A stretch of 64,000 bases of DNA from Sinimarinibacterium arenosum (GCF_005047655.1 NZ_SUKF01000010.1:1-64000), one strand, 5' to 3'; positions 1 to 9,077 are shown, counted from the stretch's first letter. The notes: a model not told the origin generated them from the sequence alone. Numbers and translations: made by a program.

Positions 1-1
1 T

Positions 2-316
2 CTGGATGTCTTTGCCACCGTCGATGGTCTGGACTGGCAGGCGCTGCCGGCCAATGCGTCCATCACCTGGGTCGAGCCGGCTGATCTGTCGGCCGAGCGT
101 CAGAAGCAGATCCTGCCGTACACGCGACCGTCGATGCCGCTGGAGCAGGTGTTGATCGATGCCCACTCCGGACGTCTGTTCGGACGCTTCGGGCCCTGGG
201 TCATCAACTGCGTCGGGCTCTCCGCACTCGCACTCTCCATCACCGGCATCTGGATGATGCGCCGGATGAATCAGGCCAGAAATAAAAATAAACGCGGGAA
301 AAGTGCGTTGGTGTAG
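2..316 (+). CDS. PepSY-associated membrane protein, C-terminal fragment
   Basis: The reading frame is open from the window edge, so only the last 104 residues are present. It carries the phrase DAHSGRLFGRFGPW followed by one hydrophobic segment and a positively charged tail rich in Lys and Asn. The same phrase (DLHSGRLLGAWGPW) occurs in the PepSY protein at 52026-52757, which identifies the family. Such proteins are inner-membrane components often found beside TonB receptors or flavin proteins and are thought to serve in periplasmic redox steps of metal uptake. The gene ends only 7 bases from the convergent kdsB. The N-terminal part and its operon lie outside the window. Confidence 0.8.
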   Translation: MDVFATVDGLDWQALPANASITWVEPADLSAERQKQILPYTRPSMPLEQVLIDAHSGRLFGRFGPWVINCVGLSALALSITGIWMMRRMNQARNKNKRGKSALV

Positions 317-323
317 CGGGAGC

Positions 324-1094
324 CTAGCTGCTCAGGTGCGCCGCAGCAGCACGCAGATCTTCCTCGGTATCAATGCCGCGTGGCGGAGCGTTGTCGGTAA
401 TGCCCATGCGGATGCGCAGCCCATGGGTCAGCGCACGCAGCTGTTCCAGTGCCTCACATTCTTCCAAAGGTGCCGGTGACAGGGCACTGAATTCGGCCAG
501 CGACGCTACGCGATAGGCATACAGGCCGATATGGCGGAAGGCGAGCGCCGACGGCAGCTTCGGCGCCTCGCGCGTAGCGCCGTCGCGCTGCCACGGAATC
601 GGCGCGCGCGAGAAATACAGCGCGTAACCGCGGCGGTCCATCACAACCTTGACGACATTGGGATTGAGCCACTCGTCGAGCCGCTCCAGCGGATGGCATA
701 GCGATGCGACCTGCGCCTGCGGATCGTCCGCCAGCAGCGCGGCGGCCTGACGCACCAGTGCAGGCGGCATCAAAGGCTCATCACCCTGCAGATTGACGAC
801 GATCGCATCCGGATTCCAGCCGGCCATCCGCGCAACTTCATCGGCCCGATCAGTGCCGGATTGGTGTTGCGCCGACGTCATGCGCACGTCCGCTCCGAAG
901 GCACTGCAGACATCGCAGACTTCCTGTGAATCGGTGGCGATGACGACTTCTTCCGCACCGGAGCGGCGCGCCAGTTCCCAGACGTGTCGTACCACCGGTT
1001 TACCCGCAAGATCCAGCAACACCTTGCGCGGCAAGCGGGTCGAACCCAGACGCGCCGGGATCACCACCTTGAATGCGGCTTCCACGGCGATCAC
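324..1094 (-). CDS. kdsB: 3-deoxy-manno-octulosonate cytidylyltransferase
   Basis: CMP-Kdo synthetase activates Kdo with CTP for addition to lipid A in the cytoplasm. The 256-residue protein has the family signatures in order: the nucleotide-binding start [13 protein letters not shown] near residue 12, [29 protein letters not shown], the HIGLYAYR region, and GIDTEEDL near the C terminus. The length is normal for KdsB. The start is a GTG whose first bases overlap the stop of the preceding Trm112-like gene (GTGA), implying translational coupling. It is the last gene of msbA-lpxK-Trm112-kdsB, all devoted to lipid A/LPS assembly apart from the small Trm112 protein. Confidence 0.97.
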   Translation of the reverse strand: MIAVEAAFKVVIPARLGSTRLPRKVLLDLAGKPVVRHVWELARRSGAEEVVIATDSQEVCDVCSAFGADVRMTSAQHQSGTDRADEVARMAGWNPDAIVVNLQGDEPLMPPALVRQAAALLADDPQAQVASLCHPLERLDEWLNPNVVKVVMDRRGYALYFSRAPIPWQRDGATREAPKLPSALAFRHIGLYAYRVASLAEFSALSPAPLEECEALEQLRALTHGLRIRMGITDNAPPRGIDTEEDLRAAAAHLSS

Positions 1095-1276
1095 CGCGCC
1101 AGCTCCTCATCCGTCAGAGGACGCGCCTCCTCTTCCAGCATGACCGGAATGCCGTCACGCACCGGGTACGCCAGGCGCGAGGCCTTGCACCACAGTTCGT
1201 TGCGGTCCGGGCGCCATTCCAGCGGCGCCTTGGTCACCGGGCACACCAGAATGTCCAGCAGTCGCTTGTCGATCAC
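1091..1276 (-). CDS. Trm112/YcaR family small protein
   Basis: A 61-residue protein of the UPF0434/Trm112 type that usually sits between lpxK and kdsB. It shows [16 protein letters not shown] followed by [18 protein letters not shown], the family hallmark. I chose the GTG at 1276 because it overlaps the lpxK stop (TAGTG), and because residues upstream of it in the longer open frame look like shadow sequence of lpxK. The family often has zinc-ribbon cysteines. Here the first pair reads C-P-V-T, so one of the usual cysteines is missing and only one further Cys is present (LWC), which makes zinc binding doubtful. The bacterial role is not firmly established. Confidence 0.9.
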   Translation of the reverse strand: MIDKRLLDILVCPVTKAPLEWRPDRNELWCKASRLAYPVRDGIPVMLEEEARPLTDEELAR

Positions 1277-2280
1277 TACGCTTTCCTCAGTCGTTGCAGC
1301 GATTGTTTCATACGCGCCGTATCCGCGGCGGACAGCTCCGCCACAGCCGGCACCTGCCACCACTGCGCTTGCGCGAATCCGCGGCATTTGACCGCGTCCT
1401 TTTCCGTCATCAACACCGGCAACGTGTCGCCAAATGCCAGGTCGTCCGCACTGTACGCATGGTGATCTGGGAACCCGTGCGGGATGACATCGATCCCCTG
1501 CCCGCGCAGTGCTTCAAAAAAACGCGGCGGATGACCGATGCCGGCCACCGCATGCACGCGCTGTCCGGCGAAGGCCGTCAGCGCCCGAACGTCCCCGCCT
1601 TGCAGATTGATTGCCTTGGACAAGGTCAACTGCATCTGCACCACTGGCAGCGCAGGATCACGCCAGCCTTGCAGATCCGCTTCGAGACCGCCGTTGACGA
1701 CCACCCAATCCACTTCATGCAGACGCTGCGCCGGCTCGCGCAGCGGCCCGGCGGGCAGCAACGCCCCATTGCCAAGGCCGCGCGCCCCATCGACAACGCA
1801 AAGCTCCAGATCACGCGCGAGCCGATAGTGCTGCAGTCCGTCATCCGCGACCAGCACGTCGACCTCTCCGCTGTCGATCAACGCCTGCGCGGCGTCCCGA
1901 CGCTGCGGTGCAATCATCAGCGGGCAACCCGTGCGCTGCACGATCAGCAGAGGCTCATCGCCGCAGGCGCGTGCATCGCCGTCGGCGCGTACCCGATACG
2001 GATACACCGGCGCACGTGCTCCGTAGCCGCGACTGATCACGCCCGGCCGCCAGCCCCACTCACGCAGGTGCTCGACCAGCCAGATCACCAGCGGCGTCTT
2101 GCCAGTTCCGCCAACGGAGATGTTGCCGACCACGATCACCGGCACCGCCAAGGGAGCGGCGACGGCGGACAATCGCTGACGACGCCGGCGCGTGATAGCG
2201 CCGTACAGCGCCGCCAGCGGCTGCAACAGCAGCGGAGGCGGACGCTTTGAGTACCAGCGCCGCAGCAGCGCCTCGCTCAC
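1276..2280 (-). CDS. lpxK: Tetraacyldisaccharide 4'-kinase
   Basis: LpxK phosphorylates the 4' position of the lipid A disaccharide at the inner face of the cytoplasmic membrane. The 334-residue protein begins with the typical hydrophobic N-terminal segment ([14 protein letters not shown]) and has the Walker A loop [14 protein letters not shown] near residue 50-65, followed by the VISRGYGA motif and the DDGLQH motif. The length fits the family. Its GTG start overlaps the msbA stop (GTGA), and its own stop overlaps the next start. The order msbA-lpxK-Trm112-kdsB matches many gammaproteobacteria. Confidence 0.97.
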   Translation of the reverse strand: MSEALLRRWYSKRPPPLLLQPLAALYGAITRRRRQRLSAVAAPLAVPVIVVGNISVGGTGKTPLVIWLVEHLREWGWRPGVISRGYGARAPVYPYRVRADGDARACGDEPLLIVQRTGCPLMIAPQRRDAAQALIDSGEVDVLVADDGLQHYRLARDLELCVVDGARGLGNGALLPAGPLREPAQRLHEVDWVVVNGGLEADLQGWRDPALPVVQMQLTLSKAINLQGGDVRALTAFAGQRVHAVAGIGHPPRFFEALRGQGIDVIPHGFPDHHAYSADDLAFGDTLPVLMTEKDAVKCRGFAQAQWWQVPAVAELSAADTARMKQSLQRLRKA

Positions 2281-4058
2281 GCCGCGTCTTCGAACTGCAT
2301 GCGGTGCAGCGCCGCGTAAAGACCGTTTTGCGCCAGCAGCTCGGCGTGACTGCCGCTTTCGACGATCCGACCATCCTGCATCGCCACGATCAGATCGGCG
2401 TCCTGGATCGTCGACAACCGATGCGCGATCACCAGCGTCGTGCGCCCTTCGACCAGTTCCTCCAGCGCCGCCTGGATCAGGCGTTCCGATTCGGTATCCA
2501 GCGCCGAGGTTGCCTCGTCGAGGATCAGGATCGGGGCGTTCTTCAGCAAGGCACGCGCGATCGCCAGGCGCTGACGCTGGCCGCCGGACAACGCGGCACC
2601 GTTCTGTCCGATCGGCGTCTGCAGGCCCTGCGGCAGTTTCTCGATGAACTCCCAGGCGTGCGCGCGGCGCGCGGCATCCATGATCGCTGCATCGTCTGGC
2701 CGCGGCTCCATGCCATAGGCGATGTTGTCAGCGACGCTGACATTGAACAGCCGCACCTGCTGATCAACCAGCGCAATCTGCCGGCGCAGATCGGCCAGAC
2801 GGTAATCGCGCAGGTCGTGACCGTCGACCAGGATTGCGCCCTGCTTCACATCGTAGAAGCGTGGCAGCAGCGACAGCAGTGTCGACTTGCCGCTTCCCGA
2901 GCGGCCGACGAACGCGATGGTCTGCCCTGGCTGGATCTGCAGACTGACATGCTTGAGCGCATCACCCAGCTCGTCGCGATAACTGAAGCTGACGTCGCGG
3001 AACTCGATCGCGCCCTGCGCGCGCTCCAGCGTGCGCTTGCCATCAACCGGTTCGCTCGGCTCATCCAGCGTGGCAAAGATCGACGCCGCCGCTGAGATGC
3101 CGCGCTGCAGGCGCTCGTTGACCGAGCCCATGTTCTTCATCGGCTGCATCAGCGACAGCATCGCCAGCATGAACGCGCCGAAGGTCCCGGCGGTCATGTT
3201 CTCGATCATGCCCGGCTGCGTCGCGAAGTAGACAATCGCCGCCACCGCCCACGCGGCGATGAACTGGATCACCGCGGCGCTGCCGGATCGCGTCGCCACA
3301 ATCTTCATGCTGAGCCAGCGATTCCTCTCGTTGACGCGGCTGAATTGCTCGGACTCGAACGCTTGGCCGTTGTAGATCTTGACCACGCGCTGACCGCTCA
3401 CCGCTTCGTCGACAGCCTCGGTGACATCACTGACCGAGGTCTGGATGCGACCGCTGATCTTGCGGAAGCGCACGCTGACGTAGCGGATGATCAAGGCGAT
3501 GACCGGCACCACCACGAACGCAAACGTGGTCAGCTTCCAGTTCAGCCAGAACATCAGCAGGATGTAGAACAGGATCGTCAGGCTGTCCTTCAGCACATTG
3601 GTCAGTACGGTGCTTGAGGCGTCCGCCAGCTGCTCGACGTGATAGGTCGCCCGCGCAATCAGCTGGCTCGAGCTGACGCGGTCGTAGAAACGCACCGGCA
3701 GGCTCAACAGCTTGCCGAACAGCTCGGCGCGCACGTCTTTGACCACACGCCGTGCGACCCACGCCATGCCATAGCTCGACGCGAACATGCTAATCGCACG
3801 CAACAGGAACAGGCCGACGATCATCAGCGGCATCGCGCGGATGTAGGTCGGGTTCTGCTCGACGAAGGCCTTGTCCAGCAGCGGCTTGATCATCGCCGCA
3901 AAACTGGCATCGATCGCTGCGAATCCCGCAGTCGCCAGGGACGCCAGCAACATCACCCGCCAGTGCGGCAGTGAATAGTTCAGCAGCCGCCGGTAGGTGG
4001 GCCATGGCTTGAGAATGGCCTCCTCGGGGATATCGTCCGCGATGTGTTTGTTCTTCAT
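2277..4058 (-). CDS. msbA: Lipid A flippase, ABC transporter MsbA
   Basis: MsbA is a homodimeric ABC exporter that flips core-lipid A across the inner membrane using ATP. This 593-residue half-transporter has an N-terminal six-helix domain followed by a nucleotide-binding domain. The ABC part shows Walker A GRSGSGKST, Q-loop VDQQVRLFN, signature LSGGQRQRLAIARALL, Walker B ILILDEATSAL and the H-loop IAHRLSTI. I chose the ATG at 4058 (MKNKHIADD) over an upstream in-frame ATG that would add 23 residues of non-conserved sequence. It is the first gene of the lipid A operon and shares a 78-base divergent promoter region with the HIT gene. Confidence 0.96.
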   Translation of the reverse strand: MKNKHIADDIPEEAILKPWPTYRRLLNYSLPHWRVMLLASLATAGFAAIDASFAAMIKPLLDKAFVEQNPTYIRAMPLMIVGLFLLRAISMFASSYGMAWVARRVVKDVRAELFGKLLSLPVRFYDRVSSSQLIARATYHVEQLADASSTVLTNVLKDSLTILFYILLMFWLNWKLTTFAFVVVPVIALIIRYVSVRFRKISGRIQTSVSDVTEAVDEAVSGQRVVKIYNGQAFESEQFSRVNERNRWLSMKIVATRSGSAAVIQFIAAWAVAAIVYFATQPGMIENMTAGTFGAFMLAMLSLMQPMKNMGSVNERLQRGISAAASIFATLDEPSEPVDGKRTLERAQGAIEFRDVSFSYRDELGDALKHVSLQIQPGQTIAFVGRSGSGKSTLLSLLPRFYDVKQGAILVDGHDLRDYRLADLRRQIALVDQQVRLFNVSVADNIAYGMEPRPDDAAIMDAARRAHAWEFIEKLPQGLQTPIGQNGAALSGGQRQRLAIARALLKNAPILILDEATSALDTESERLIQAALEELVEGRTTLVIAHRLSTIQDADLIVAMQDGRIVESGSHAELLAQNGLYAALHRMQFEDAA

Positions 4059-4136
4059 GCGCCTGGGCGGTTCGGGGGCGCCTATGCTACCAATTCGCCT
4101 ACACTGCCGGCAGAACCCGCCCCGCAAGGCTCCACG

Positions 4137-4478
4137 ATGTCCAAAACGCTATTCGAAAAGATCATCGACCGCGAACTCCCCGCCACGATCGTCTACGAGG
4201 ACGAGCTGTGCGTCGCCTTTCGCGACATCAACCCCGGCGCGCCGACCCATATCCTGCTGGTCCCGCGCCAGCCGATGGTGAAGCTGTCCGACGCCGAACC
4301 TTCCGATCAGGCCTTGCTCGGCCATCTGATGCTGACCGCACCCAAGATTGCTGCGGCCGAGGGGTATGGCGACGCGTTCCGGCTGGTCGTCAACAACGGC
4401 GCCGCCGCCGGACAGTCGGTGTTTCATCTGCATTTGCATATTCTTGCCGGCCGTCCGATGAAGTGGCCGCCCGGCTGA
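4137..4478 (+). CDS. hinT: HIT family purine nucleoside phosphoramidase (HinT type)
   Basis: A 113-residue histidine-triad protein that hydrolyses purine nucleoside phosphoramidates such as AMP-lysine in the cytoplasm. The start MSKTLFEKIIDRELPA, the central FRDINPGAPTHILLVP and the C-terminal triad HLHLHILAGRPMKWPPG are typical of gammaproteobacterial HinT. The start at 4137 was preferred over the upstream frame because the family begins at this point. It is transcribed away from msbA. The last 40 bases, including the stop codon, are repeated about 130 bases downstream (4576-4615). Confidence 0.95.
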   Translation: MSKTLFEKIIDRELPATIVYEDELCVAFRDINPGAPTHILLVPRQPMVKLSDAEPSDQALLGHLMLTAPKIAAAEGYGDAFRLVVNNGAAAGQSVFHLHLHILAGRPMKWPPG

Positions 4479-4615
4479 GCCGCTACTGTCATTCACCGCG
4501 TTCCGGCTGAGTGCCTGCACCGGCAAGAATCTGCATTTGCATCCATTGTCTGATCGGCTCGCACGCGAGCCGGGGCTTGCCGGCCGTCCGATGAAGTGGC
4601 CGCCCGGCTGAGCCG
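4443..4615 (+). repeat. Partial, rearranged duplication of the hinT 3' end
   Basis: The 40 bases at 4443-4482, which span the hinT C terminus and stop, recur exactly at 4576-4615. The 12 bases preceding the triad codons (4428-4439) recur at 4531-4542. Between the two copied pieces lies a unique stretch containing a perfect inverted repeat at 4555-4572 (8-base arms, 2-base centre). In addition, 4440-4450 and 4520-4530 are reverse complements. The second copy cannot encode a useful protein, so it looks like a remnant of a local rearrangement in the space between two convergent genes. Confidence 0.85.
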
Positions 4616-4651
4616 AGCCTGGCCATCTGCTCGCCCGTGCCGGCGCGGCAT

Positions 4652-6097
4652 TCAGTACACATCCCGCCGATACCGGCCTTGCGTCCGCAGCGCGTCGACG
4701 GCGTCGGCGCCCAGCACCTCACGCAAGACCGCATCGACGCCAGGTGCCATGCCGTGCAGGCTGCCGCAGACATAGAGGCAGGCGCCGCCGGCGATCCACT
4801 CGCGCAGCGTGTCTGCCGCCGCGCGCAGGGCGTCCTGCACGTAGCGCACGGGCTCGCCGTCGCGCGAAAACGCCAGATCGACGCGCGCCAGAACACCCCC
4901 AGCGCACCATGCCTCGATCTCGTTCCGACACAGAAAATCGTGGCGACGGCTGCGTTCGCCGAACAGTAGCCAGCACGGCGCCGCCGCAAGCTGCGCCCTT
5001 TCGCGCAGATGAGCCCGCAGCCCGGCGAGGCCGGTGCCGTTTCCGATCAGAATCATCGGCACGTCGGCCGGCGGCGGGTGAAAGCCGTGATTCTCGCGCA
5101 CCCGCAACGCGATGTCGGCGCCCAGCGGCGCCTGCTCGGTCAACCAGCCGGAACCGGTGCCAGTTCGCCCGTTCGGATGGCGGACCTGGCGCACCATGAG
5201 TTCAATGCGGCCGTCATCGGCCGTCGACGCAATTGAGTAAGTCCGCTGAACAGTCTCGCCACTCACCGGCACACGGATCTCGACCAGATCGCCCGGGGTC
5301 CAGCCCGGCGCCTCCGCTTCAGGCTCCAGCACGAGCCGGAACACCGCTCCGCCGACACTTCCAGGATTCAGATGCTCTCGGGCCTGCAGACGCCATCGGT
5401 CATAGCGGGGTGACACCCGGTCTGCAGCCGCCGGCACACCCCCCAGCGCTGACAGCGCCTGTTGCCACTGACGCAGCGCGCGCGGATCGCCCCGATCGAC
5501 TTCGATGCGGTCGAACACCGGCCGCGCGCCGCAATCCCGCAACCAGACATCCAATTCGACGCCAAAGCCGCAATAGCGGGCGTAGCCGCGGTCGCCCAGC
5601 GCCAGCAGGCCGTAATGCAGTCGCGAAAGATCGGGCCGTGTGCGCATCGCCCCGCGCTCGAACGCAAACGCATTGTCTGGCGGCTCGCCCTCGCCGGTGG
5701 TACTGATGACGAACAGGCAGGTTCCGCCCGTCTCCAGTGCCGAAGCATCCAGTGCGCCCAGCGCAGCACAGGCAGTCGACACGCCGGCCTGCCGCAGCTG
5801 ATCGGCGCTGCGCAGCGCGATGCGTTCCGCGGTCCCGGTCTGGCTGGCGTGGAGGATACGGATGCCGGCCGCCGGGACCACGACGGCGTTTCGGCTGCGA
5901 CGGCGCCAGGCCCCTGCCGTGCAGGCGCCCAGATACAGCAGCACGACGAGCGCGGCCGCCATTCCCCGGCGGGTGTCGGGAATGTCCCAGACCCAGGCCT
6001 CGGGCTGCGTCACCGCAGCCAGCGCGGCGATCCCCAGCAGAACCGCTGGCAGTCCGATCGGACCCCACCGCACGGAAAACACCGGGACGCGTGACAT
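4652..6097 (-). CDS. Membrane-anchored NADPH diflavin reductase (CysJ-like)
   Basis: This 481-residue protein combines two N-terminal membrane segments (about residues 12-30 and 46-63), a flavodoxin-like FMN domain (SQTGTAE phosphate loop, TTGEGEPPDNA, GDRGYARYCGFG) and a ferredoxin-NADP reductase module (RTYSIAS for FAD, GTGLAGLRAHL for NADPH, and the C-terminal YRRDVY ending as in CysJ). It should carry electrons from NADPH through FAD and FMN at the membrane. The start at 6097 (MSRVPVFSVRWG) lies 26 bases after the DUF4198 stop. As the last gene of a TonB receptor/PiuC/PepSY operon, it most likely supplies electrons for reducing imported ferric siderophore. That role is inference from context. 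Confidence 0.88.
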   Translation of the reverse strand: MSRVPVFSVRWGPIGLPAVLLGIAALAAVTQPEAWVWDIPDTRRGMAAALVVLLYLGACTAGAWRRRSRNAVVVPAAGIRILHASQTGTAERIALRSADQLRQAGVSTACAALGALDASALETGGTCLFVISTTGEGEPPDNAFAFERGAMRTRPDLSRLHYGLLALGDRGYARYCGFGVELDVWLRDCGARPVFDRIEVDRGDPRALRQWQQALSALGGVPAAADRVSPRYDRWRLQAREHLNPGSVGGAVFRLVLEPEAEAPGWTPGDLVEIRVPVSGETVQRTYSIASTADDGRIELMVRQVRHPNGRTGTGSGWLTEQAPLGADIALRVRENHGFHPPPADVPMILIGNGTGLAGLRAHLRERAQLAAAPCWLLFGERSRRHDFLCRNEIEAWCAGGVLARVDLAFSRDGEPVRYVQDALRAAADTLREWIAGGACLYVCGSLHGMAPGVDAVLREVLGADAVDALRTQGRYRRDVY

Positions 6098-6123
6098 TCC
6101 GAGCGGGGATGCCGTGCAATCGC

Positions 6124-6942
6124 TCAGGGCGACAGCACTTCGAACACGCCGGTGTAGCTCGCACTGCGCGATGTCGCCGGCGGCGTGGCGTGATCGTCCT
6201 GCACCGACGCATTGACCCAGTACAGGCCCGGTCCCGGCCACGCGATGGTTAAGCGACCGTCGGCATCGGTCTTCAGTTCGATCGGCTGTACGGCGTCGCG
6301 ATAGCGGATGCCGTCGGCAATCACCTCGACTGCGAGGTCGCGTGCCGGCTTGCCGTCCAGCACCAGCCGGAACGTCGCCGACTCGTTGGCGTAGAGGTCA
6401 TTGAACGCAGTCACCGGTGTCAGCTCCAGACCCTTGCCGCTGGGCTTGAGCGCGGTGTCGTTGGGTTGACCGGCGGTCACGTAGGTCTCAAGGCGACGGA
6501 TCATTTCACTGACACGCAGATTCTGCGCATCGGCCGGCACCGCCTTGGCGAATCCTTCCGCGGTAAAAGCCTCACCCCGCCCCGGCCAGCGCCGGCGCTG
6601 CTGAGCTTCCTCCCACATCGCTGACATGCCCTGCATGACGATGGCGATCCTGTAGGTGCCTTCCTGGGCCAGCTGCAAATCGAAGCTGCTGCGCAGCGTG
6701 CCGGTGGAAACGTTCTCCGGCTGCGCCGACGTGCCGTCCGGCGCCGTGATCTGCAGATGGTCCAGACGCAGCGGTGCATGGTCCTTGACGAAGGGCTGGG
6801 TCGACGCGCCGCCGTCGAAGGTCACCCACTGCCCCGTACTCAGGACGGTCTTGGACGGCTGCAGCCAGGTGTTGTGTGCGAGCGCAGCGACCGGCAGCAA
6901 CAAGGCCGGCAGTGCCGCAACGGCCCGATGACGAATCTTCAT
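6124..6942 (-). CDS. DUF4198 domain periplasmic protein
   Basis: A 272-residue exported protein with a clear signal peptide (MKIRHRAVAALPALLLPVAALA) followed by HNTWLQPS, the usual start of mature DUF4198 proteins. The rest is predicted beta-rich, with a carboxypeptidase-regulatory-like stretch near the C terminus (DADGRLTIAWPGPGLYWVNA). The ATG at 6942 has a strong AGGAGA ribosome site 7 bases upstream. The family is found beside TonB receptors, PepSY proteins and DUF2271 proteins and is suspected to bind metals or metal complexes in the periplasm. No catalytic residues are evident. It lies 43 bases after the DUF2271 gene. Confidence 0.88.
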   Translation of the reverse strand: MKIRHRAVAALPALLLPVAALAHNTWLQPSKTVLSTGQWVTFDGGASTQPFVKDHAPLRLDHLQITAPDGTSAQPENVSTGTLRSSFDLQLAQEGTYRIAIVMQGMSAMWEEAQQRRRWPGRGEAFTAEGFAKAVPADAQNLRVSEMIRRLETYVTAGQPNDTALKPSGKGLELTPVTAFNDLYANESATFRLVLDGKPARDLAVEVIADGIRYRDAVQPIELKTDADGRLTIAWPGPGLYWVNASVQDDHATPPATSRSASYTGVFEVLSP

Positions 6943-6985
6943 GGTGTTCTCCTGAAACAGTCTGGATTCGGAACGGGGTTCCGGG

Positions 6986-7534
6986 TCAGGGGGCGAAGCG
7001 CAGGCTGAGTGTTCCCAGCTCACTGTGGCCCTCGGCGGTCAGCGTCTGCGCAGCGGCCGGCGGCCATGCGAACGGAATTTCCAGCAGTTCGCGACCGCCT
7101 TCCTCGCGCGCCGCCTCGACGCGCAAGGTGTAGGTGCCCGCGGTAAACGCAGGCAGTGCGCCCTCGCCGGGAACGAAACGCACCTGATGGTCACCGACCG
7201 CGCGCGTGGCGCCGCTGACACCGTCCATCGGCATCTCCAGCGCGCGTCCGCCACGGCGCCACCACTGGCGCAGATCGGGCAGCCACTTGGTCCCGCGCTC
7301 GGCATTGCCGACTTCCGGGCCTGCGCCGCCGCCCTTGCGATCCTGCTGATACCAGACCATCAGATGGGCCGCGACCTGACGGTCGCTGTCCTCGATCCAG
7401 GCGGCCACGTAGGGCCGGTGATACTCGGCAACCTCCAGCTGCGGAATCTGCACCGCGACTTCGAACTGCTGCGCCGCGACAGGCGCCGCCGCCAGTACAC
7501 CGAACCACAAAACGCTCATGGACAGATAACGCAT
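6986..7534 (-). CDS. DUF2271 domain periplasmic protein
   Basis: A 182-residue exported protein with signal peptide MRYLSMSVLWFGVLAAAPVAA and then QQFEVAVQIPQLEVAEYHRPYVAAWIED, which is characteristic of DUF2271. Another conserved patch is TKWLPDLRQWWRRGG. The family is nearly always encoded with PepSY and DUF4198 proteins in iron-regulated loci, but no biochemical activity is established. It sits 21 bases downstream of the PepSY gene and belongs to the same operon. Confidence 0.88.
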   Translation of the reverse strand: MRYLSMSVLWFGVLAAAPVAAQQFEVAVQIPQLEVAEYHRPYVAAWIEDSDRQVAAHLMVWYQQDRKGGGAGPEVGNAERGTKWLPDLRQWWRRGGRALEMPMDGVSGATRAVGDHQVRFVPGEGALPAFTAGTYTLRVEAAREEGGRELLEIPFAWPPAAAQTLTAEGHSELGTLSLRFAP

Positions 7535-7555
7535 GACAATCCTCAGGAAACCTTC

Positions 7556-8218
7556 TTAATGAATGAACACGATGGCGAGCAGCAGCGGCGCGACAACGCC
7601 GAGACCGACCATCGGCCAGGTCGCGCCCCGCTGCGCCGCATGCAGCTTCAGCAGCAGCAGCCCGCTCAGTGAGAAAATCACACAGGCCACCGCAAACACA
7701 TCGATGAACCAGCCCCAGGCGGCGCCGGTGTTACGTCCCTTGTGCAGGTCGTTGAAGTAGGCGATCCAACCGCGATCGGTGCGCTCGTATTCGATGCGGC
7801 CGTGGTCCAGCGTCACACTGAGCCAGGCATCGCCGCCGGGGCGCGGAAGGCTCAGATACACCTCGTCGTCGGACCACTCGGCCGGGCGCAGACCGATGCG
7901 CAGCGACCATTGCGCGTCCATCCAATGCCGCAACGCCGGCGGCAACGCGCCCTGCTCGTCTGCCGCCGCACGCACGCTGCGCAGAACCGCATCCGGCAGC
8001 GTTGCCGTCAGCGTGGTCACCGCCGGACGGCTGCTAATCTGGGCGGCATGGTTCAGCGTGATGCCGGTCAGGCTGAACAACAGCATCGCCGCCAGACACA
8101 CCGCCGAGCTGATCCCGTGCCATTGCCGCAGCGTTCTCGACCACGCCGCACGTCGCTGCGCACCATTCGCACGGGCGCTGCTATCCACAACGGTCTGGGC
8201 CGATCTTGCCGGCGTCAT
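7556..8218 (-). CDS. PepSY-associated transmembrane protein
   Basis: A 220-residue inner-membrane protein: cytoplasmic N terminus, a first helix near residues 36-58 (SSAVCLAAMLLFSLTGITLNH), a periplasmic loop of about 110 residues, and two C-terminal helices (FIDVFAVACVIFSLSGLLLL and VGLGVVAPLLLAIVFIH). The sequence YFNDLHKGRNTGAAWGWFID is the conserved PepSY_TM phrase. Its ATG overlaps the stop of the small upstream ORF (ATGA). It may be the membrane redox partner of the diflavin reductase at the operon's end. That is inference. Confidence 0.88.
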   Translation of the reverse strand: MTPARSAQTVVDSSARANGAQRRAAWSRTLRQWHGISSAVCLAAMLLFSLTGITLNHAAQISSRPAVTTLTATLPDAVLRSVRAAADEQGALPPALRHWMDAQWSLRIGLRPAEWSDDEVYLSLPRPGGDAWLSVTLDHGRIEYERTDRGWIAYFNDLHKGRNTGAAWGWFIDVFAVACVIFSLSGLLLLKLHAAQRGATWPMVGLGVVAPLLLAIVFIH

Positions 8219-8385
8219 GGCGCAGTCGCCGGGGTGACGACAGCAGCCTGCACGATGAACGCGACCTGCAACGGCTGGTCCACCAGCGGCCGCACCACGT
8301 CCCGCGCGGCAAACGCCAGCAGGCGCCGCCGGTCGATCACCTGCGGCGTGCGCAGGTCGATGCGTGTTATCGCCGCGGCACTCAC
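8215..8385 (-). CDS. Unrecognised 56-residue protein in the siderophore operon
   Basis: A GTG-started frame of 56 codons fills the space between piuC and the PepSY gene. It starts 2 bases after the piuC stop, and its TGA overlaps the PepSY ATG (ATGA), the pattern seen throughout this operon. The product begins MSAAAITRIDLRTPQVIDR, has a basic cluster RRR, and continues with alternating hydrophobic and charged residues (VVRPLVDQPLQVAFIVQAA). It has no signal peptide and no clear membrane helix. I do not recognise a family. The tight packing, not the sequence, is the evidence that it is real. Confidence 0.6.
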   Translation of the reverse strand: MSAAAITRIDLRTPQVIDRRRLLAFAARDVVRPLVDQPLQVAFIVQAAVVTPATAP

Positions 8386-8387
8386 GC

Positions 8388-9077
8388 TCAGACTTCCGCC
8401 CAGCTGCGCAGCAGGTTGTGGTAGACGCCGGTCAGCCGCAACACTGCGGCGGCATCGGCGCCACTGCGGCGCAGTGTCTCGATCGACGTGTCCATCTCGA
8501 ACAGCAGGCGCCGACGTTCCTCGCTGCGCACCATGCTCTGCACCCAGAAGAACGACGCCAGCCGTGCTCCGCGCGTCACCGGATTGACCTGGTGCAGACT
8601 GCTGGACGGATACAGCACCATGTCGCCCGCCGGCAGCTTGACCGTGTGTTCGCCGTAGGTATCCGCGATCACCAGCTCGCCGCCGTCGTATTCGTCCGGC
8701 TCCGCCAGGAACACTGTGCAGGAAACGTCCGAGCGCACATGCAGGCTGCCGCCGGCGGCACGGCCGATCTGCATCACCGAACCATCGACGTGAAAGCCGT
8801 AAGTGCCGCCGCCCTGATAGCGATTGAACCGCGGCGGTAGTACCCGCAGCGGAAAGGCCGCCGCGAAGAACAGCGGATTGCGCTCCAGCGCTGCCGACAC
8901 GATGCGTCCCAGCTCCGCCTTCAGCGGTGAGGCATCCGGCAGCTGCTCGTTGCGCTTGACCTGGGCGCCCTGCACACCGACGGTCTCGCGACCATCGGTC
9001 CAGTCGGCCGCGTCCAATGCGCTGCGGATCGCGGACAGCTCATCCTGACCCAGCACCCCCGGAATCTGCAGCATCAT
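8388..9077 (-). CDS. piuC: PKHD-type Fe(II)/2-oxoglutarate hydroxylase PiuC/YbiX
   Basis: A cytoplasmic Fe(II)- and 2-oxoglutarate-dependent dioxygenase of 229 residues. The iron ligands are visible as His96 and Asp98 (GFHVDGSV) and His162 ([10 protein letters not shown]), with Arg172 ([10 protein letters not shown]) placed to hold 2-oxoglutarate. FNRYQGG and the [11 protein letters not shown] strand are also characteristic. I chose MMLQIPGVL at 9077; residues upstream in the open frame are not family-like. PiuC is regularly paired with a catecholate-type TonB receptor, and here it follows the receptor gene. Its substrate is not established. Confidence 0.95.
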   Translation of the reverse strand: MMLQIPGVLGQDELSAIRSALDAADWTDGRETVGVQGAQVKRNEQLPDASPLKAELGRIVSAALERNPLFFAAAFPLRVLPPRFNRYQGGGTYGFHVDGSVMQIGRAAGGSLHVRSDVSCTVFLAEPDEYDGGELVIADTYGEHTVKLPAGDMVLYPSSSLHQVNPVTRGARLASFFWVQSMVRSEERRRLLFEMDTSIETLRRSGADAAAVLRLTGVYHNLLRSWAEV

